The notes below the pieces were generated by a model. The model was given only the letters and a program-made list of their open reading frames with translations, made no database searches and was not told the origin of the DNA. Of a DNA stretch of 64,000 bases, positions 41,502 to 51,394 are shown in pieces. The position numbers and the translations under genes are program-made. This DNA comes from Metaruminococcus_A sp003150405 (lineage in GTDB: Bacteria > Bacillota > Clostridia > Oscillospirales > Ruminococcaceae). The stretch lies in contig CABUBB010000002.1 of assembly GCA_902489745.1 (NCBI GenBank), positions 213,465 through 277,464 of the forward strand, given 5' to 3'. Each line of letters begins with the position of its first letter. Within the stretch, counting starts at the first letter, position 1.

Positions 41502-42632
41502 CTATGCGGCGCTATCAGAAGCGCTAGAATTACTACTGCTGTGGCTGGAACTGCTCTGTCCGGAATCACCGCCAACAATTTCACCAAGAATCCCCTGATT
41601 GCCATCAAGATAGGTGGTCTGATTATACATCTCCACACACTCAAGCTCTTCAGCAGTAACTTCGGCAGAATAGGGACGGAAACTCTCGTTAAGAAGATCG
41701 GCAGTCGCCTGCAAATGAACGCTGTACTGGGCATAAGAAGGCGGAATTCCTTCACCAGGCAGCAAGTGCATGACAACATTATCCATTGAAAGACCGTTCA
41801 CAACGCCTAAAAAGCTTATCATTTGATTGGGAGTGAGATCGGTTGAAACATAATTGAGCAGCGTAGGAACCAAACCGAGCAGTTCCGTTTTGGATAGATC
41901 CAGCAATTGCTCCATCATAGCAGCTATAAACAGCCGCTGAATCTGCAAACGAGAAATATCACCAAGGGCGTAGTTGCCGGTGGAGCTCCCCTCTGCTCCA
42001 CGGTGGCGTACAATCACCTCTGCATGAGCTCCGTCTAGTGTTTGCAGGCCTTTTTTAACGGTCAGACCACCACCCCAGTCATAGTCATAAGGGACATCCA
42101 TTGTGACGCCGCCGATGGCATCGACCAAATCCTTAAAACCATCCATTTTAATGGTTGCATAGTGGTCAACTGGAAGTTTAAACAGGCGGTTGATTTCACT
42201 GGCAAGGCCCTGAACGCCGCCATTTTCTTTTCGGCCGTACACAGCATTGATTTTATTGGTAGAGGTATTCTCAACATAGGTGTCACGCGGAATTTGCAAA
42301 ATATCCACCTTACCCGCTTTGATATCAAAAGTTACATACATGATAAGATCGGTACGCTCTCCAAGTCCCCGACCTTCTTCGTCATCAATACCGCAAATTA
42401 GAAAGCTAACAACGTCCTCTTTAATCTCTTCTTCCGTCTGTATTTCGGAACTGATATCGCCTTCCTCGCCCTGAAACAACTTACTATTGAGCATAATCAT
42501 GGCAGTGACAGCCAATGCGCACACCACTATTACAACAATACACAGAGCAATTAATAATTTTTTCTTTAAGGACATTTTATTCTTTTGGCGTCCGGAGGAA
42601 ATATCCTCAAACTGACTTTTGTTTTTTGGCAT
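41502..42632 (-). CDS. LytR-CpsA-Psr family protein, first paralogue
   Basis: A 376-residue protein with a cytoplasmic basic N-terminus, a membrane helix (about 27-50) and an extracellular LCP domain. LCP proteins transfer wall teichoic acids or capsule polymers from lipid carriers to peptidoglycan. Key residues: FLICGIDDEEGRG, Arg and Asp in QIPRDTYVE, HYATIKMDGFKDLVDAIGGV, the R-x-R of IVRHRG, and DISRLQIQ. Compared with its neighbour it has a short insertion after RHRG and a serine-rich tail. The ATG follows GGAGG. It is 32 bases after the second LCP gene. Confidence 0.92.
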   Translation of the reverse strand: MPKNKSQFEDISSGRQKNKMSLKKKLLIALCIVVIVVCALAVTAMIMLNSKLFQGEEGDISSEIQTEEEIKEDVVSFLICGIDDEEGRGLGERTDLIMYVTFDIKAGKVDILQIPRDTYVENTSTNKINAVYGRKENGGVQGLASEINRLFKLPVDHYATIKMDGFKDLVDAIGGVTMDVPYDYDWGGGLTVKKGLQTLDGAHAEVIVRHRGAEGSSTGNYALGDISRLQIQRLFIAAMMEQLLDLSKTELLGLVPTLLNYVSTDLTPNQMISFLGVVNGLSMDNVVMHLLPGEGIPPSYAQYSVHLQATADLLNESFRPYSAEVTAEELECVEMYNQTTYLDGNQGILGEIVGGDSGQSSSSHSSSNSSASDSAA

Positions 42633-42664
42633 ATTGCGCCTCCAAATTTAACAACGGTTTATTC

Positions 42665-43780
42665 TTACGATGCCTGTTGAGAAACGGCCTCACTGGAAGA
42701 GGATGACCGCCCTACTAGGCTGCCTAAATCATCAAAGTCGTCATCCAGATTGCTCACGGTGTTGGCGAGTTCCTCACAGTCAATATCCGAAGCAGTAATC
42801 GGATCCGAAAAAGGTTTAAAATACTCGTTAATGACCTCAACAGCTTTATCTTTATGGATACTGTAATACCAGATTCCATTTTCCGGCATTTTATAGCCTT
42901 CTCCAGGCAAAGTAAACATTTTCATATTGTTGAGGTCAAATCCGGTTACCAAGTCAACATACCCCAACATTTCTCCAATAGAAAGATCCGTTGTCAGATA
43001 TTGGGAAAGGGTTGGTACCAAACCGACCAACTGGGTTTTCGGCAAACTCAGCATTTTCTGCAACAGCGCCGCAATAAAAATGCGCTGGGTCTGTAAACGT
43101 CCAATATCCTGCAAAGCATACGAATGCCGTTCGCGAACGACCATTTCTGCTTGCAGGCCATTCAGGGTCTGCACACCCTTTTCAATGGTTACGCCATCCA
43201 GGTTAAAAGAAATTGGGACATCCATTGTAACGCCGCCTATGGAATCCACTAAATCTTTAAAGCCGTCCATTTTAATGGTGACGTAATGGTCAATATTAAG
43301 CGTAAATGCTTCGTGCAGTTTTTTAGAAAGTCCATCTACTCCGCCGTTTTTCTCCAAACCATAAATGGCGTTGATTTTACCGGAAGAGCTTTCTTCAAAT
43401 CCAATAAAGGTATCGCGAGGAAACTGCAATACGTTGACCTTGTTTTCTTCAATGTTATAGTTGGCAACCATTAAAACATCGCTGCGCTGACCAAGACCAC
43501 GCCCTTCTTCGTCATCGATGCCGACAATTAGAAAATTAACTACTTTGTCTTTGATGGCAACCGGCGTCTGCGCCTCGCTGTTTACTAGATCATCGCCGGA
43601 AAAAAACTTTCCGTTGAGCACTGCTACTACGGTAACTGCAATTGCCGAGCAGACGATGAGCAAAACAGACAAAACCATAATCAGTTTATCCTTTGCGCTG
43701 CGCCTGCGTTTTCTCTTCTTTTTCGAACGGGATACATTTTGATAATGGCTGCGGTTTGCATTATTTCTGTTGTTCGCCAT
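42665..43780 (-). CDS. LytR-CpsA-Psr family protein, second paralogue
   Basis: A 371-residue paralogue of the next gene with the same layout: basic N-terminus (KKKRKRRRSAKDK), membrane helix (about 33-55), LCP domain with FLIVGIDDEEGRG, FPRDTFIGF, HYVTIKMDGFKDLVDSIGGV, R-x-R in VVRERH and DIGRLQTQ, and a short serine-rich tail. The tandem pair probably arose by duplication and may differ in polymer substrate. The ATG at 43780 follows GAGGG and lies inside the end of yqeK, overlapping it by 20 bases. Confidence 0.92.
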   Translation of the reverse strand: MANNRNNANRSHYQNVSRSKKKRKRRRSAKDKLIMVLSVLLIVCSAIAVTVVAVLNGKFFSGDDLVNSEAQTPVAIKDKVVNFLIVGIDDEEGRGLGQRSDVLMVANYNIEENKVNVLQFPRDTFIGFEESSSGKINAIYGLEKNGGVDGLSKKLHEAFTLNIDHYVTIKMDGFKDLVDSIGGVTMDVPISFNLDGVTIEKGVQTLNGLQAEMVVRERHSYALQDIGRLQTQRIFIAALLQKMLSLPKTQLVGLVPTLSQYLTTDLSIGEMLGYVDLVTGFDLNNMKMFTLPGEGYKMPENGIWYYSIHKDKAVEVINEYFKPFSDPITASDIDCEELANTVSNLDDDFDDLGSLVGRSSSSSEAVSQQAS

Positions 43781-44351
43781 GAATTGCCCTCGCCTTCTCG
43801 ATGCATAGCTGATTGTATGCATCTACCGTGTCTTCATGAAGCGGGGAACCGTTTTCGACAAGCTCGCGAATGGTGATACCAGTCATTTCCAAAATCACAT
43901 CATCCAAGCTCTTTTCAGCAAGTACGCGCAGCTCCTCAACATGAGAATAGTCACGATCCGCAGAGATGCAGTCCGCTACATAAATCACTTTCTCCAAAAG
44001 AGACATACCAGCTCTGGCTGTTGTGTGATAACGAACTGCCCGGATGATATCATCATCATTCGACAAAAACCGTTTCACATAACCTGCACCAACAATAGCA
44101 TGCCACAATTTTGGACATAATTGTTCAGATTCGGTTAAGATTATAGCAAATTCTTCTGCCCTTTGCAACTGCATATCCTTGGTTTCGTCTTTGCATATAT
44201 CGTGAACAAGACCGGCAAAGCGTGCTTTGTCCACATCTGCGCCATAGCGTTTTGCGAGCTGTACCGCGGCTTCCGAAACCGCCAGAGAATGGCGGTAACG
44301 TTTTTCGGTAAGCTGTTTTTTTAATAAACTCTTAATGGTTTCCTCATTCAT
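43761..44351 (-). CDS. yqeK: YqeK-type HD-domain hydrolase (symmetrical Ap4A hydrolase)
   Basis: A 196-residue HD-domain protein. The HD set is clear: His in RHSLAVSEAAVQLA, then FAGLVHDICKDE and LWHAIVGAGYV, with a later Asp in YVADCISADRDYS. YqeK homologues split diadenosine tetraphosphate symmetrically. It directly follows nadD, with an ATGA overlap, the conserved nadD-yqeK order of Firmicutes. Confidence 0.94.
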   Translation of the reverse strand: MNEETIKSLLKKQLTEKRYRHSLAVSEAAVQLAKRYGADVDKARFAGLVHDICKDETKDMQLQRAEEFAIILTESEQLCPKLWHAIVGAGYVKRFLSNDDDIIRAVRYHTTARAGMSLLEKVIYVADCISADRDYSHVEELRVLAEKSLDDVILEMTGITIRELVENGSPLHEDTVDAYNQLCIEKARAIHGEQQK

Positions 44352-44968
44352 TTTAAATCCCTGTCCTTGCCAGAAAACAAATGATGTTCCTCAATATACG
44401 ACAAAACTGCCGGAGGAACTAATTTTCCAATTTCTTTGCCAGCTTTCATCAGCCCGCGCAGTTCAGTTGAGGAAAGCTGGTAAACCTCATTGCGGATAAC
44501 AATCACAGAAAATCCTTCGTATGCGAAGGATTCCCGCATCTCAAGCATTTTTTCATGTTCCCTAGGATTGCGCGAGGCAGCCACCAATGTACACAGGGAA
44601 AGAATTTCCTTGTAGTGTTTCCACTGACGAAAGGTAAAAAACATGTCGCTGCCAATGATTAAATAAAATACGCTGTTGGGGCGCTCTTCTTTCAATGTAT
44701 GCAGAGTATTGCAGGTGTAACTTGTCCCGCCGAGCCGGAATTCAATATCAGAGACCTCAAACAAGGGATTTCCCTTTACAGCTAATTCGCACATTGTAAA
44801 CCGATCCCGGTTGGAACACAGTTCCGGCGCCTGCTTATGAGGTGGTACATTGGTAGGGATAATTAATATTTTATCCAGATGAAGTTCTTTGTTGCAGGAT
44901 TCTGCAAGGCGGATATGTCCGTTATGAATGGGATTAAAGGTGCCTCCCAAAATACCTATTTTCTGCAT
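44348..44968 (-). CDS. nadD: Nicotinate-nucleotide adenylyltransferase
   Basis: The 206-residue NadD makes NaAD from nicotinate mononucleotide and ATP in NAD synthesis. Motifs: GILGGTFNPIHNGHIRLAE with the H-x-G-H nucleotide site, FYLIIGSDMFFTFRQWKHY and the C-terminal SSTELRGLM. The ATG follows AAGGAAA. NaAD, its product, is also the substrate of LarB encoded in this window. It lies between yhbY and yqeK. Confidence 0.96.
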   Translation of the reverse strand: MQKIGILGGTFNPIHNGHIRLAESCNKELHLDKILIIPTNVPPHKQAPELCSNRDRFTMCELAVKGNPLFEVSDIEFRLGGTSYTCNTLHTLKEERPNSVFYLIIGSDMFFTFRQWKHYKEILSLCTLVAASRNPREHEKMLEMRESFAYEGFSVIVIRNEVYQLSSTELRGLMKAGKEIGKLVPPAVLSYIEEHHLFSGKDRDLK

Positions 44969-45004
44969 ACCATTTCCTTATTTCTAACTGCAAATTACTT
45001 AACT

Positions 45005-45295
45005 TTATTTCAATACAATAACCGGTTTTTCAGAATTAGCGCGATACAGGATAAACCGCGTTCCAATCACCTGTACAATTTCTGCACTAAGTCTCTTCGC
45101 CAATTCATTTGCCGCTTCCCGCGGTGTGACTGGAGCAGTTTCCAAAACCCGCATTTTGATAATTTCGCGTGCAGTCAACGCTTCATCCACCTGTGCGGTT
45201 ACCGTCTCGCCAATGCCACCCTTGCCAATTTGCAGGATGGTTTCAACGGTATTGCCAATTCCTCTTAAATACGCGCGCTGTTTACTTGTAATCAT
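45005..45295 (-). CDS. yhbY: YhbY-family RNA-binding protein (CRM domain)
   Basis: A 96-residue single CRM domain. The family GxxG loop is LQIGKGGIGETV, after RAYLRGIGNTVE and before the basic AREIIKMRVLE. YhbY associates with pre-50S ribosomes. It overlaps the rdgB stop by four bases (ATGA). Confidence 0.95.
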   Translation of the reverse strand: MITSKQRAYLRGIGNTVETILQIGKGGIGETVTAQVDEALTAREIIKMRVLETAPVTPREAANELAKRLSAEIVQVIGTRFILYRANSEKPVIVLK

Positions 45296-45882
45296 TCACA
45301 ATCTCCTTTATCCTTTAAACGCCGCACCAATTCACGCAGAGCTTTACCCCGGTGGCTAACCCGGTCCTTTTCAGCATCATCCATTTCGGAAAAACTTTGC
45401 CCATCCACAAAAAAAACCGGATCGTAACCAAACCCGTGCCCACCTTTTGGATCATGACCGATTACCCCATTACAACGTTCAAAAATACTCCACTCTTCGC
45501 CGGGAAAAATAACGCTGATAGCACAGGCAAAATAGGCACCACGCCCACTGTCCGGAACATCCTTCAATTCATCCAAAAGCAGGTCAACACGGTCGGCGTC
45601 GGTTTTGCCAGAACCTCCGTAACGCGCAGAATAAACGCCCGGACGGCCATTCAGAGCGTCAACACAAAGCCCGGAATCATCCGCTATCGTAATACATCCA
45701 GTACGTTCAAATACGTATCGTGCTTTTAAATGCGCATTTTCTTCAAATGTTGTCCCATTTTCCTCAGCCTGTCCTTCAACGCCGCAGTCAAGCTGGGATA
45801 CAACTTCAAAGCCAAGCGGCTCCAGCATGCGTTTAAATTCAAAAAGTTTGCCGTTGTTTTTGGTTGCTACAACTAATTTCAT
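45292..45882 (-). CDS. rdgB: XTP/dITP diphosphatase (RdgB/HAM1)
   Basis: The 196-residue pyrophosphatase removes dITP, XTP and related non-canonical nucleotides. Signatures are VATKNNGKLFEFKRML, ITIADDSGLCVDALNGRPG, YSARYGG and the C-terminal SHRGKALREL. It overlaps the ftsY stop by four bases (ATGA) and leads into yhbY in the same way. Confidence 0.97.
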   Translation of the reverse strand: MKLVVATKNNGKLFEFKRMLEPLGFEVVSQLDCGVEGQAEENGTTFEENAHLKARYVFERTGCITIADDSGLCVDALNGRPGVYSARYGGSGKTDADRVDLLLDELKDVPDSGRGAYFACAISVIFPGEEWSIFERCNGVIGHDPKGGHGFGYDPVFFVDGQSFSEMDDAEKDRVSHRGKALRELVRRLKDKGDCE

Positions 45883-46799
45883 GCCATCTCTCCGTCATCG
45901 AACAAAGCATTTGTAAAGTCTTCCGCCGAAAAAGGCTGTAAATCGTCAATTTTTTCTCCGACGCCGACAAATTTGACCGGCAAGCCGAGTTCATCCTTAA
46001 TTGCAATGATAATACCGCCCCGTGCGGTCCCGTCGAGCTTTGTGAGCACAATACCAGTAATACCGGCGGCTTCCTTGAATTCTCGCGCCTGATTCACTGC
46101 ATTCTGCCCAGTTGTCGCATCCAAAACGAGGAGTACTTCAACATCGCATCCGTCGGCTTCACGGGAAATAATACGGCTGATTTTGGATAGTTCGTCCATC
46201 AGGTTCTTTTTATTATGCAGCCGCCCGGCAGTATCACATACAATGACGTCGCACCCGCGGGATTTTCCGGCGGCAATCGCATCAAAGACAACAGCAGCCG
46301 GATCGGAGCCCTCGCTGTGCTTTACCAAATCTACTCCGGCGCGTTCCGACCAGATTTCTAGCTGATCAATGGCCGCCGCACGGAAAGTGTCTGCCGCACC
46401 CAGCAACACCTTCTTATCCTGTGCCTTAAGCAGTGCCGCCATTTTCCCAATAGTAGTCGTTTTCCCAACTCCATTAACCCCAATGACGAGAATCACCGAC
46501 GGCTTGGTATTGATGTTGAGCCTTTCTCCCCCCGAAAGCATGTCAGAGATAATCTCTTTGAGCATTCCTTTAATCTTCGCGGGATCGGTCACGCGTTCGG
46601 ATTTGACCCGTTGACGAAGAATCTCACAGATTTTTGTCGATGTAACAACACCAACATCCGACATAATAAGAATTTCTTCCAGCTCATCGAATAAATCGTC
46701 GTCGATTTTGGTAAAGGAACTGAGCACCCCCTCTACTGCACCCATCATAGACGATTTAGTTTTCTGCAGTCCTGCTTTGATTTTAGAAAATAATCCCAT
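45879..46799 (-). CDS. ftsY: Signal recognition particle receptor FtsY
   Basis: The 306-residue FtsY has almost no acidic A domain; the N domain starts at MGLFSKIKAGLQ. The SRP GTPase motifs are VIGVNGVGKTTTIGK (G1), AADTFRAAAIDQL (insertion box), CDTAGRLHNKKNLM (G3) and TKLDGTARGG (G4). It docks SRP-ribosome complexes at the membrane. The ATG at 46799 follows GGAGG; the open frame to 46823 has no site. It follows smc, as in B. subtilis, but ylxM-ffh do not follow. Confidence 0.97.
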   Translation of the reverse strand: MGLFSKIKAGLQKTKSSMMGAVEGVLSSFTKIDDDLFDELEEILIMSDVGVVTSTKICEILRQRVKSERVTDPAKIKGMLKEIISDMLSGGERLNINTKPSVILVIGVNGVGKTTTIGKMAALLKAQDKKVLLGAADTFRAAAIDQLEIWSERAGVDLVKHSEGSDPAAVVFDAIAAGKSRGCDVIVCDTAGRLHNKKNLMDELSKISRIISREADGCDVEVLLVLDATTGQNAVNQAREFKEAAGITGIVLTKLDGTARGGIIIAIKDELGLPVKFVGVGEKIDDLQPFSAEDFTNALFDDGEMA

Positions 46800-46823
46800 A
46801 CAGTAAACCTCCATTATACCCAA

Positions 46824-49800
46824 TTAACTGAGTTTTCCAATTTGCTGTTCCGCTTCACTGACACGAAGCTCCAACAGCTTGGAGACCCCCTCCTGCTGCA
46901 TGGTTACACCGTAGAGAACATCGGCCTCTTCCATTGTGCCGCGTCGGTGGGTAATTAAAATAAATTGCGTCTGGTCGCTAAAAGAGCGCAAATAATGTGC
47001 ATATTTGGACACATTGACATCATCCAGCGCCGCTTCAATTTCATCGAGGATACAAAACGGCGCAGGACGCACCTTCAAAATGGCGAAATAAATGGCAATA
47101 GCCACAAATGCCTGTTCTCCGCCTGAGAGCGCCGCCAAATTCTTAATCACCTTACCCGGCGGCTGAACGTTAATTTCAATGCCGGACTCCAGCACATTGC
47201 CCGGATCGGTCAGAATGAGCTCTCCTTTTCCTCCGCCGAAAAGATCGGTAAAAATCTGCGAAAAATTGCGATTGATTTTCTGAAAACTCTCCGAAAAAAG
47301 TTCCTTCATGTTCTCGGTTAAATCATCAATCAGCCGCGTAAGCTCTCCGCGGGAACGTTCTACATCGGCAATCTGGGCAGTAAGACTGTCATAGCGTTCT
47401 TTGACCTCTGTATATTCTTCCACCGCCGCCAGGTTAACCGTCCCAAGATTTTTAATTTTCATACGGATGGTCGAAAGGCTCCGTTGAAGCTCCTGAAAAT
47501 CTTCAACCGGTTTGGCAACGGAATCAGCCTGAGAGCGGGTCATCTCATACTCGCTCCACATCTGATTGATAATGCCATCATATTCTTTCTGGGTTGCGAG
47601 CTTTTGTTCCTCTAAATGGGCTGACTCCCGGACGATACTCTCTTTACGTTCACTGCTATGGCGCTGTTCCTCACGCAGCTTGGTTGCTTTACCCTCATAC
47701 TGTTCACGCCGAGCAAGCGCCTCGGCAATTTGATGGCTCAGGCCATCTGCCTCCTGCGTTCGCTGGGCAGACTGCTGCTCCAATTCGGTAATTTCATGGG
47801 CAAGCGCTTCATTTTTTTGCTTTAATTCTTCAATTTGGTGTTTCAATTCACCAATCGCATTACTAGAATCCACTTTACGGGCTTCCAAACGCTCTATAAA
47901 CTCATGTAAAGCCTCAATTTCTTTACGAAGCTCTGCCCTTTCAACCTTTTTGGAAGAAATTAATTCGCCAACCGCATTAAAACGTGCAAGCAGTTCCGAA
48001 TTGCTCCCTTCTAGCTCATTAATTTCCTTTTGGCGTTGCTGCGTTTCGGTTGCCAGTTCTGCAAGACGAAGCACAGACTGATTTAATGTTTCCTGTTCCT
48101 GCCGGAGATGCTGCTTGGTGTCCGCAACCGCTTGAGTAAGACTGGTCACCTGTACTTGGTACTCCTCCAAAAGATGTTCGCAACGTTTTTGTTCCCCTTT
48201 TAGCTGGATGAGTTCTTCGCTCAAAGTCTGCAATTCACTTTGCAACGCCTGCACTTCCGCATCCAGCCGCGCAGTTTCTTGAGCCAACGTCTCCTTATAC
48301 CGGAGCGCACTTGTTTGTTTTTCCAGAAGGGCAGAAACTTCTTTCTTTATTTTTTCAATGTCGTTTTTGCGGCTCAAAATCCCCTGGCTGCGCGCCACAA
48401 AACCGCCGCTAATAGAACCGCCCGCATTAATAATCTGGCCGTCCAGCGTGACAATTCGGAAACGGTAACGATACTTTTTGGCAATCGCAATCGCCGCGTC
48501 AATATCTTCGACAACTGCAATACGGCCGAGTAAGAAATTGACAACCCCTTCATACTCCGAATCAAAAGCTACCAATTCACAAGCAAGCGCAATATAGCCG
48601 TCTTCCCCGTGCAAAGCCGGTTCATTTAGCCGATTTCCATGCACCGAAGTCAGCGGCAGGAAGGTTGCCCGCCCCGCCCTATTTTCTTTCAAATGCTGGA
48701 TAGCTGCTTTTGCAGCAGATTCATTTTCCACAACAAGATTCTGCATTGCAGCTCCAAGCGCTATTTCAACCGCAACCGAATAACGACTTTCCACCGAAAT
48801 GAGCTGAGCAACCGAGCCGTAAATCCCACGCAGCCGACCAGCGTCCCGTGCGTGCAAAACCGACTTAACGCTGCCCGAAAAGCCCTCCAGATTTTGTTCC
48901 AAATCCTGTAAAAGGCGAATGCGCTGATTTTTTTCCTTTACCGCCAAATCCAATTGAGTAAGCGCTTGTTCAGCAGTTCCTAATTTTTCACGGCGGCTCT
49001 GTTGTTTCAGGCGGTAACCGTTCAGAGAATTTTGTAAAGATTCCATTTGAGCTGTATTTTCTTCAACCGATTTTTGAGTCTCTCTCAACGCCGCAGATAT
49101 TTTCTCAAAATCGCCCTTCCGCCCGTTTAACTGCTCCTGGTTTTGCAAAAGAGTGGCCTGCAATTCGTCAATTCTGCGCTCTGAAAGATTTCCGCGGGTA
49201 GTAAGTTCCGCTTTTTCCAGGGACAGTGCTCCGAGTGCCTGTCGAAGTTTTTCCGACTGTTCGGTAAAATGGGCGGTTTGCGCCGCTGCTTCGCTGAGTT
49301 GCTGCTGCGCAGTTTGAATCTCCGCGTCAGCAGTGGCAATCCGCTGCTGCTTCTGCAGCGCCAAATTCCGACGCTGCACTATTTCCTGCTCGGTATTCTC
49401 CCCTGTCTGAAGCAAGGAGGCAATCTCGCCTTCAATCCGCTTCATATTGTCACAGTTGTGCGCAATATCATTGCGAATAACCGCAATACGGGAAGACGCC
49501 TCCGCGTTTTGCTGTTCCAGCGCTTGACGTTCGGTTCGCAACTGCTCGGAAAGGGTCATACATCCCTGCATTAAGGTGTATGTATCCTGAATTTTTTGCT
49601 CAATATGTTCAATTTGGCGTTCAATTTCATCGCTTTCGCCAGTTGCAATGGTCAGTTTATCATCCTGGGCGCGGAGCCGTTCGGTCAGCTGTCTCAGTTG
49701 ATAAACCCAATAGGATATTTCAAATTCCTTTTTCTGTTCTGCATACGCCAAATATTGGCGCGCTTTTTCTGACTGGGCCTTTAATGGCCCCAACCGGTTC

Positions 49801-50396
49801 TCCAGTTCATCAACAATGTCCATAAGCCGGAGGAGGTTTTCCTCCGCCATCTTTAACCGCCGTTCAGATTCTTCCTTGCGGTAACGGAATTTAGAGATTC
49901 CAGCTGCTTCCTCAAAGATTTCACGGCGCTCACCGCTTTTAGCTCCAACAATTTCGGCGATTTTTCCCTGACCGATAATGGAATAACCGTCACGGCCAAG
50001 GCCAGTATCCATCAACAATTCATTTATATCTTTTAACCGCACCTGTGTACCGTTAAGCAGGTATTCGCTCTCGGTAGAACGGTAATATTTACGTGTAATG
50101 GTAACGGAATCACTGTCCACCGGCAAGAATCCAGTTGAATTATCAATGGTCAGTGAAACTTCAGCAAAACCCTGTGGCTTACGGGACTGAGTGCCGCCAA
50201 AAATAACATCCTCCATTTTGGCGCCGCGCAGCGTCTTGGTGGACTGCTCGCCCAATACCCAACGTACTGCGTCGCTGATGTTGCTTTTGCCGCTGCCGTT
50301 CGGGCCAACAACCGCGGTGATTCCATTACCGAATTTCAATTTTGTCCGGTCTGGAAACGATTTGAATCCATGTAATTCCAGCGACTTTAAAAACAA
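46824..50396 (-). CDS. smc: Chromosome partition protein SMC
   Basis: The 1190-residue condensin ATPase has the N-terminal Walker A VVGPNGSGKSNISDAV, two long coiled coils (about 170-500 and 660-1000), a hinge with NAGGSISGGFVAR, the signature LSGGEQAFVAIAIYFAI and Walker B FCILDEIEAALDD. It compacts and separates origins with ScpAB. The start is TTG with GGGAGGG ahead, an uncommon start codon. It overlaps the radical SAM gene stop and precedes ftsY. Confidence 0.98.
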   Translation of the reverse strand: MFLKSLELHGFKSFPDRTKLKFGNGITAVVGPNGSGKSNISDAVRWVLGEQSTKTLRGAKMEDVIFGGTQSRKPQGFAEVSLTIDNSTGFLPVDSDSVTITRKYYRSTESEYLLNGTQVRLKDINELLMDTGLGRDGYSIIGQGKIAEIVGAKSGERREIFEEAAGISKFRYRKEESERRLKMAEENLLRLMDIVDELENRLGPLKAQSEKARQYLAYAEQKKEFEISYWVYQLRQLTERLRAQDDKLTIATGESDEIERQIEHIEQKIQDTYTLMQGCMTLSEQLRTERQALEQQNAEASSRIAVIRNDIAHNCDNMKRIEGEIASLLQTGENTEQEIVQRRNLALQKQQRIATADAEIQTAQQQLSEAAAQTAHFTEQSEKLRQALGALSLEKAELTTRGNLSERRIDELQATLLQNQEQLNGRKGDFEKISAALRETQKSVEENTAQMESLQNSLNGYRLKQQSRREKLGTAEQALTQLDLAVKEKNQRIRLLQDLEQNLEGFSGSVKSVLHARDAGRLRGIYGSVAQLISVESRYSVAVEIALGAAMQNLVVENESAAKAAIQHLKENRAGRATFLPLTSVHGNRLNEPALHGEDGYIALACELVAFDSEYEGVVNFLLGRIAVVEDIDAAIAIAKKYRYRFRIVTLDGQIINAGGSISGGFVARSQGILSRKNDIEKIKKEVSALLEKQTSALRYKETLAQETARLDAEVQALQSELQTLSEELIQLKGEQKRCEHLLEEYQVQVTSLTQAVADTKQHLRQEQETLNQSVLRLAELATETQQRQKEINELEGSNSELLARFNAVGELISSKKVERAELRKEIEALHEFIERLEARKVDSSNAIGELKHQIEELKQKNEALAHEITELEQQSAQRTQEADGLSHQIAEALARREQYEGKATKLREEQRHSSERKESIVRESAHLEEQKLATQKEYDGIINQMWSEYEMTRSQADSVAKPVEDFQELQRSLSTIRMKIKNLGTVNLAAVEEYTEVKERYDSLTAQIADVERSRGELTRLIDDLTENMKELFSESFQKINRNFSQIFTDLFGGGKGELILTDPGNVLESGIEINVQPPGKVIKNLAALSGGEQAFVAIAIYFAILKVRPAPFCILDEIEAALDDVNVSKYAHYLRSFSDQTQFILITHRRGTMEEADVLYGVTMQQEGVSKLLELRVSEAEQQIGKLS

Positions 50397-51394
50397 GCGG
50401 TACCCTCCCTCAATCGAATTTCATAAGCCCCTAAGGCCGCATCGTCTAACAGTTTAACACAATAACCATATTCACGCAATTTTTTAAGATTATCCCGATG
50501 CTGTCCTGCCATTTTGGAATGGCTGCGCGGTGCAACGCCAAGGATATAATTTCCTTTGGGACACCTTTCAAGCAAGGACAATGTCTGTTCAAGAAACATC
50601 CGACTTTCACAAAGTTCACGGAACGCCGGATGATACGCGCCCGCAACATAACTTTCTTCAATTTCCGACGACGCATGCAGTCCTAGCCGAATAACCGGAA
50701 TGTTCGCCTCTAAAAACAGACGATACAATCTGCTGCATTGTTCAACCGCCTGTTCCAGGGTTTGCGGAATGTAAACTCCATTCTGGTAAAGCTTTTCCAA
50801 CACAGTACCTTTTAGCGTCACCGTCGGATAAATGCGTATCATGTCGGGACATAAACCAATAAACCGTTTCGCGGTATGGCAATCCAGTGCCGGCGTGCTT
50901 CCATAAAGCCCGGTCATCATCTGCAACCCTAACTGGAACCCATACCCCTTGAGCATTTTGGAGGCACGCTCAATATCCGCGGCGGTATGGCCGCGACGGT
51001 TCATGGACAGAACCGAATCCACCATACTTTGAGCGCCTAATTCCACTACATGAACGGAATAGCGCCGAAGCGTTTCACAGATTACGTCATCAATAGCATC
51101 CGGCCTAGTTGAAATGCGGATTCCGGCAAGACCATACTCCTGCACAAAATTAGCAGCAACCTCTAACAGCGCCAACATATAATCACGGTCGATTGCGGTA
51201 AAACTCCCACCAAAAAAAGCGACCTCCGTCTCTTCCGGGCTTTTCAGGTACGGGGCGCTTTTCAACAGAATATTGCGGACCTGTTCCGGCGCAGGCGCAG
51301 CCTGAGCGCCAGAAATAGTGCGTTGATCGCAGAAGCTGCATTGGTTTGGGCACCCGGCGTTTGGAATAAAAACGGCAATGTTACTGTGCTTCAT
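50387..51394 (-). CDS. Elp3-like radical SAM protein
   Basis: A 335-residue radical SAM enzyme. The cluster motif is Cys-x3-Cys-x2-Cys in GCPNQCSFCDQRTI, followed by FFGGSFTAID, RISTRPDAID and VELGAQSMVDSVLSMNRRGH, the Elp3/MiaB-like radical SAM order. It has no acetyltransferase domain, so it is not true Elp3. Related genes sit between rnc and smc in many Clostridia; the reaction is unknown. It overlaps both rnc (14 bases) and smc (10 bases). Confidence 0.85.
   Translation of the reverse strand: MKHSNIAVFIPNAGCPNQCSFCDQRTISGAQAAPAPEQVRNILLKSAPYLKSPEETEVAFFGGSFTAIDRDYMLALLEVAANFVQEYGLAGIRISTRPDAIDDVICETLRRYSVHVVELGAQSMVDSVLSMNRRGHTAADIERASKMLKGYGFQLGLQMMTGLYGSTPALDCHTAKRFIGLCPDMIRIYPTVTLKGTVLEKLYQNGVYIPQTLEQAVEQCSRLYRLFLEANIPVIRLGLHASSEIEESYVAGAYHPAFRELCESRMFLEQTLSLLERCPKGNYILGVAPRSHSKMAGQHRDNLKKLREYGYCVKLLDDAALGAYEIRLREGTACF

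Noticed and set aside
41489..41779. N-terminal extension of RsfS into the LCP gene
   Set aside because: The extension is the LCP gene in another phase; RsfS homologues start at MTSLELSQ, where AAAGGG precedes an ATG.
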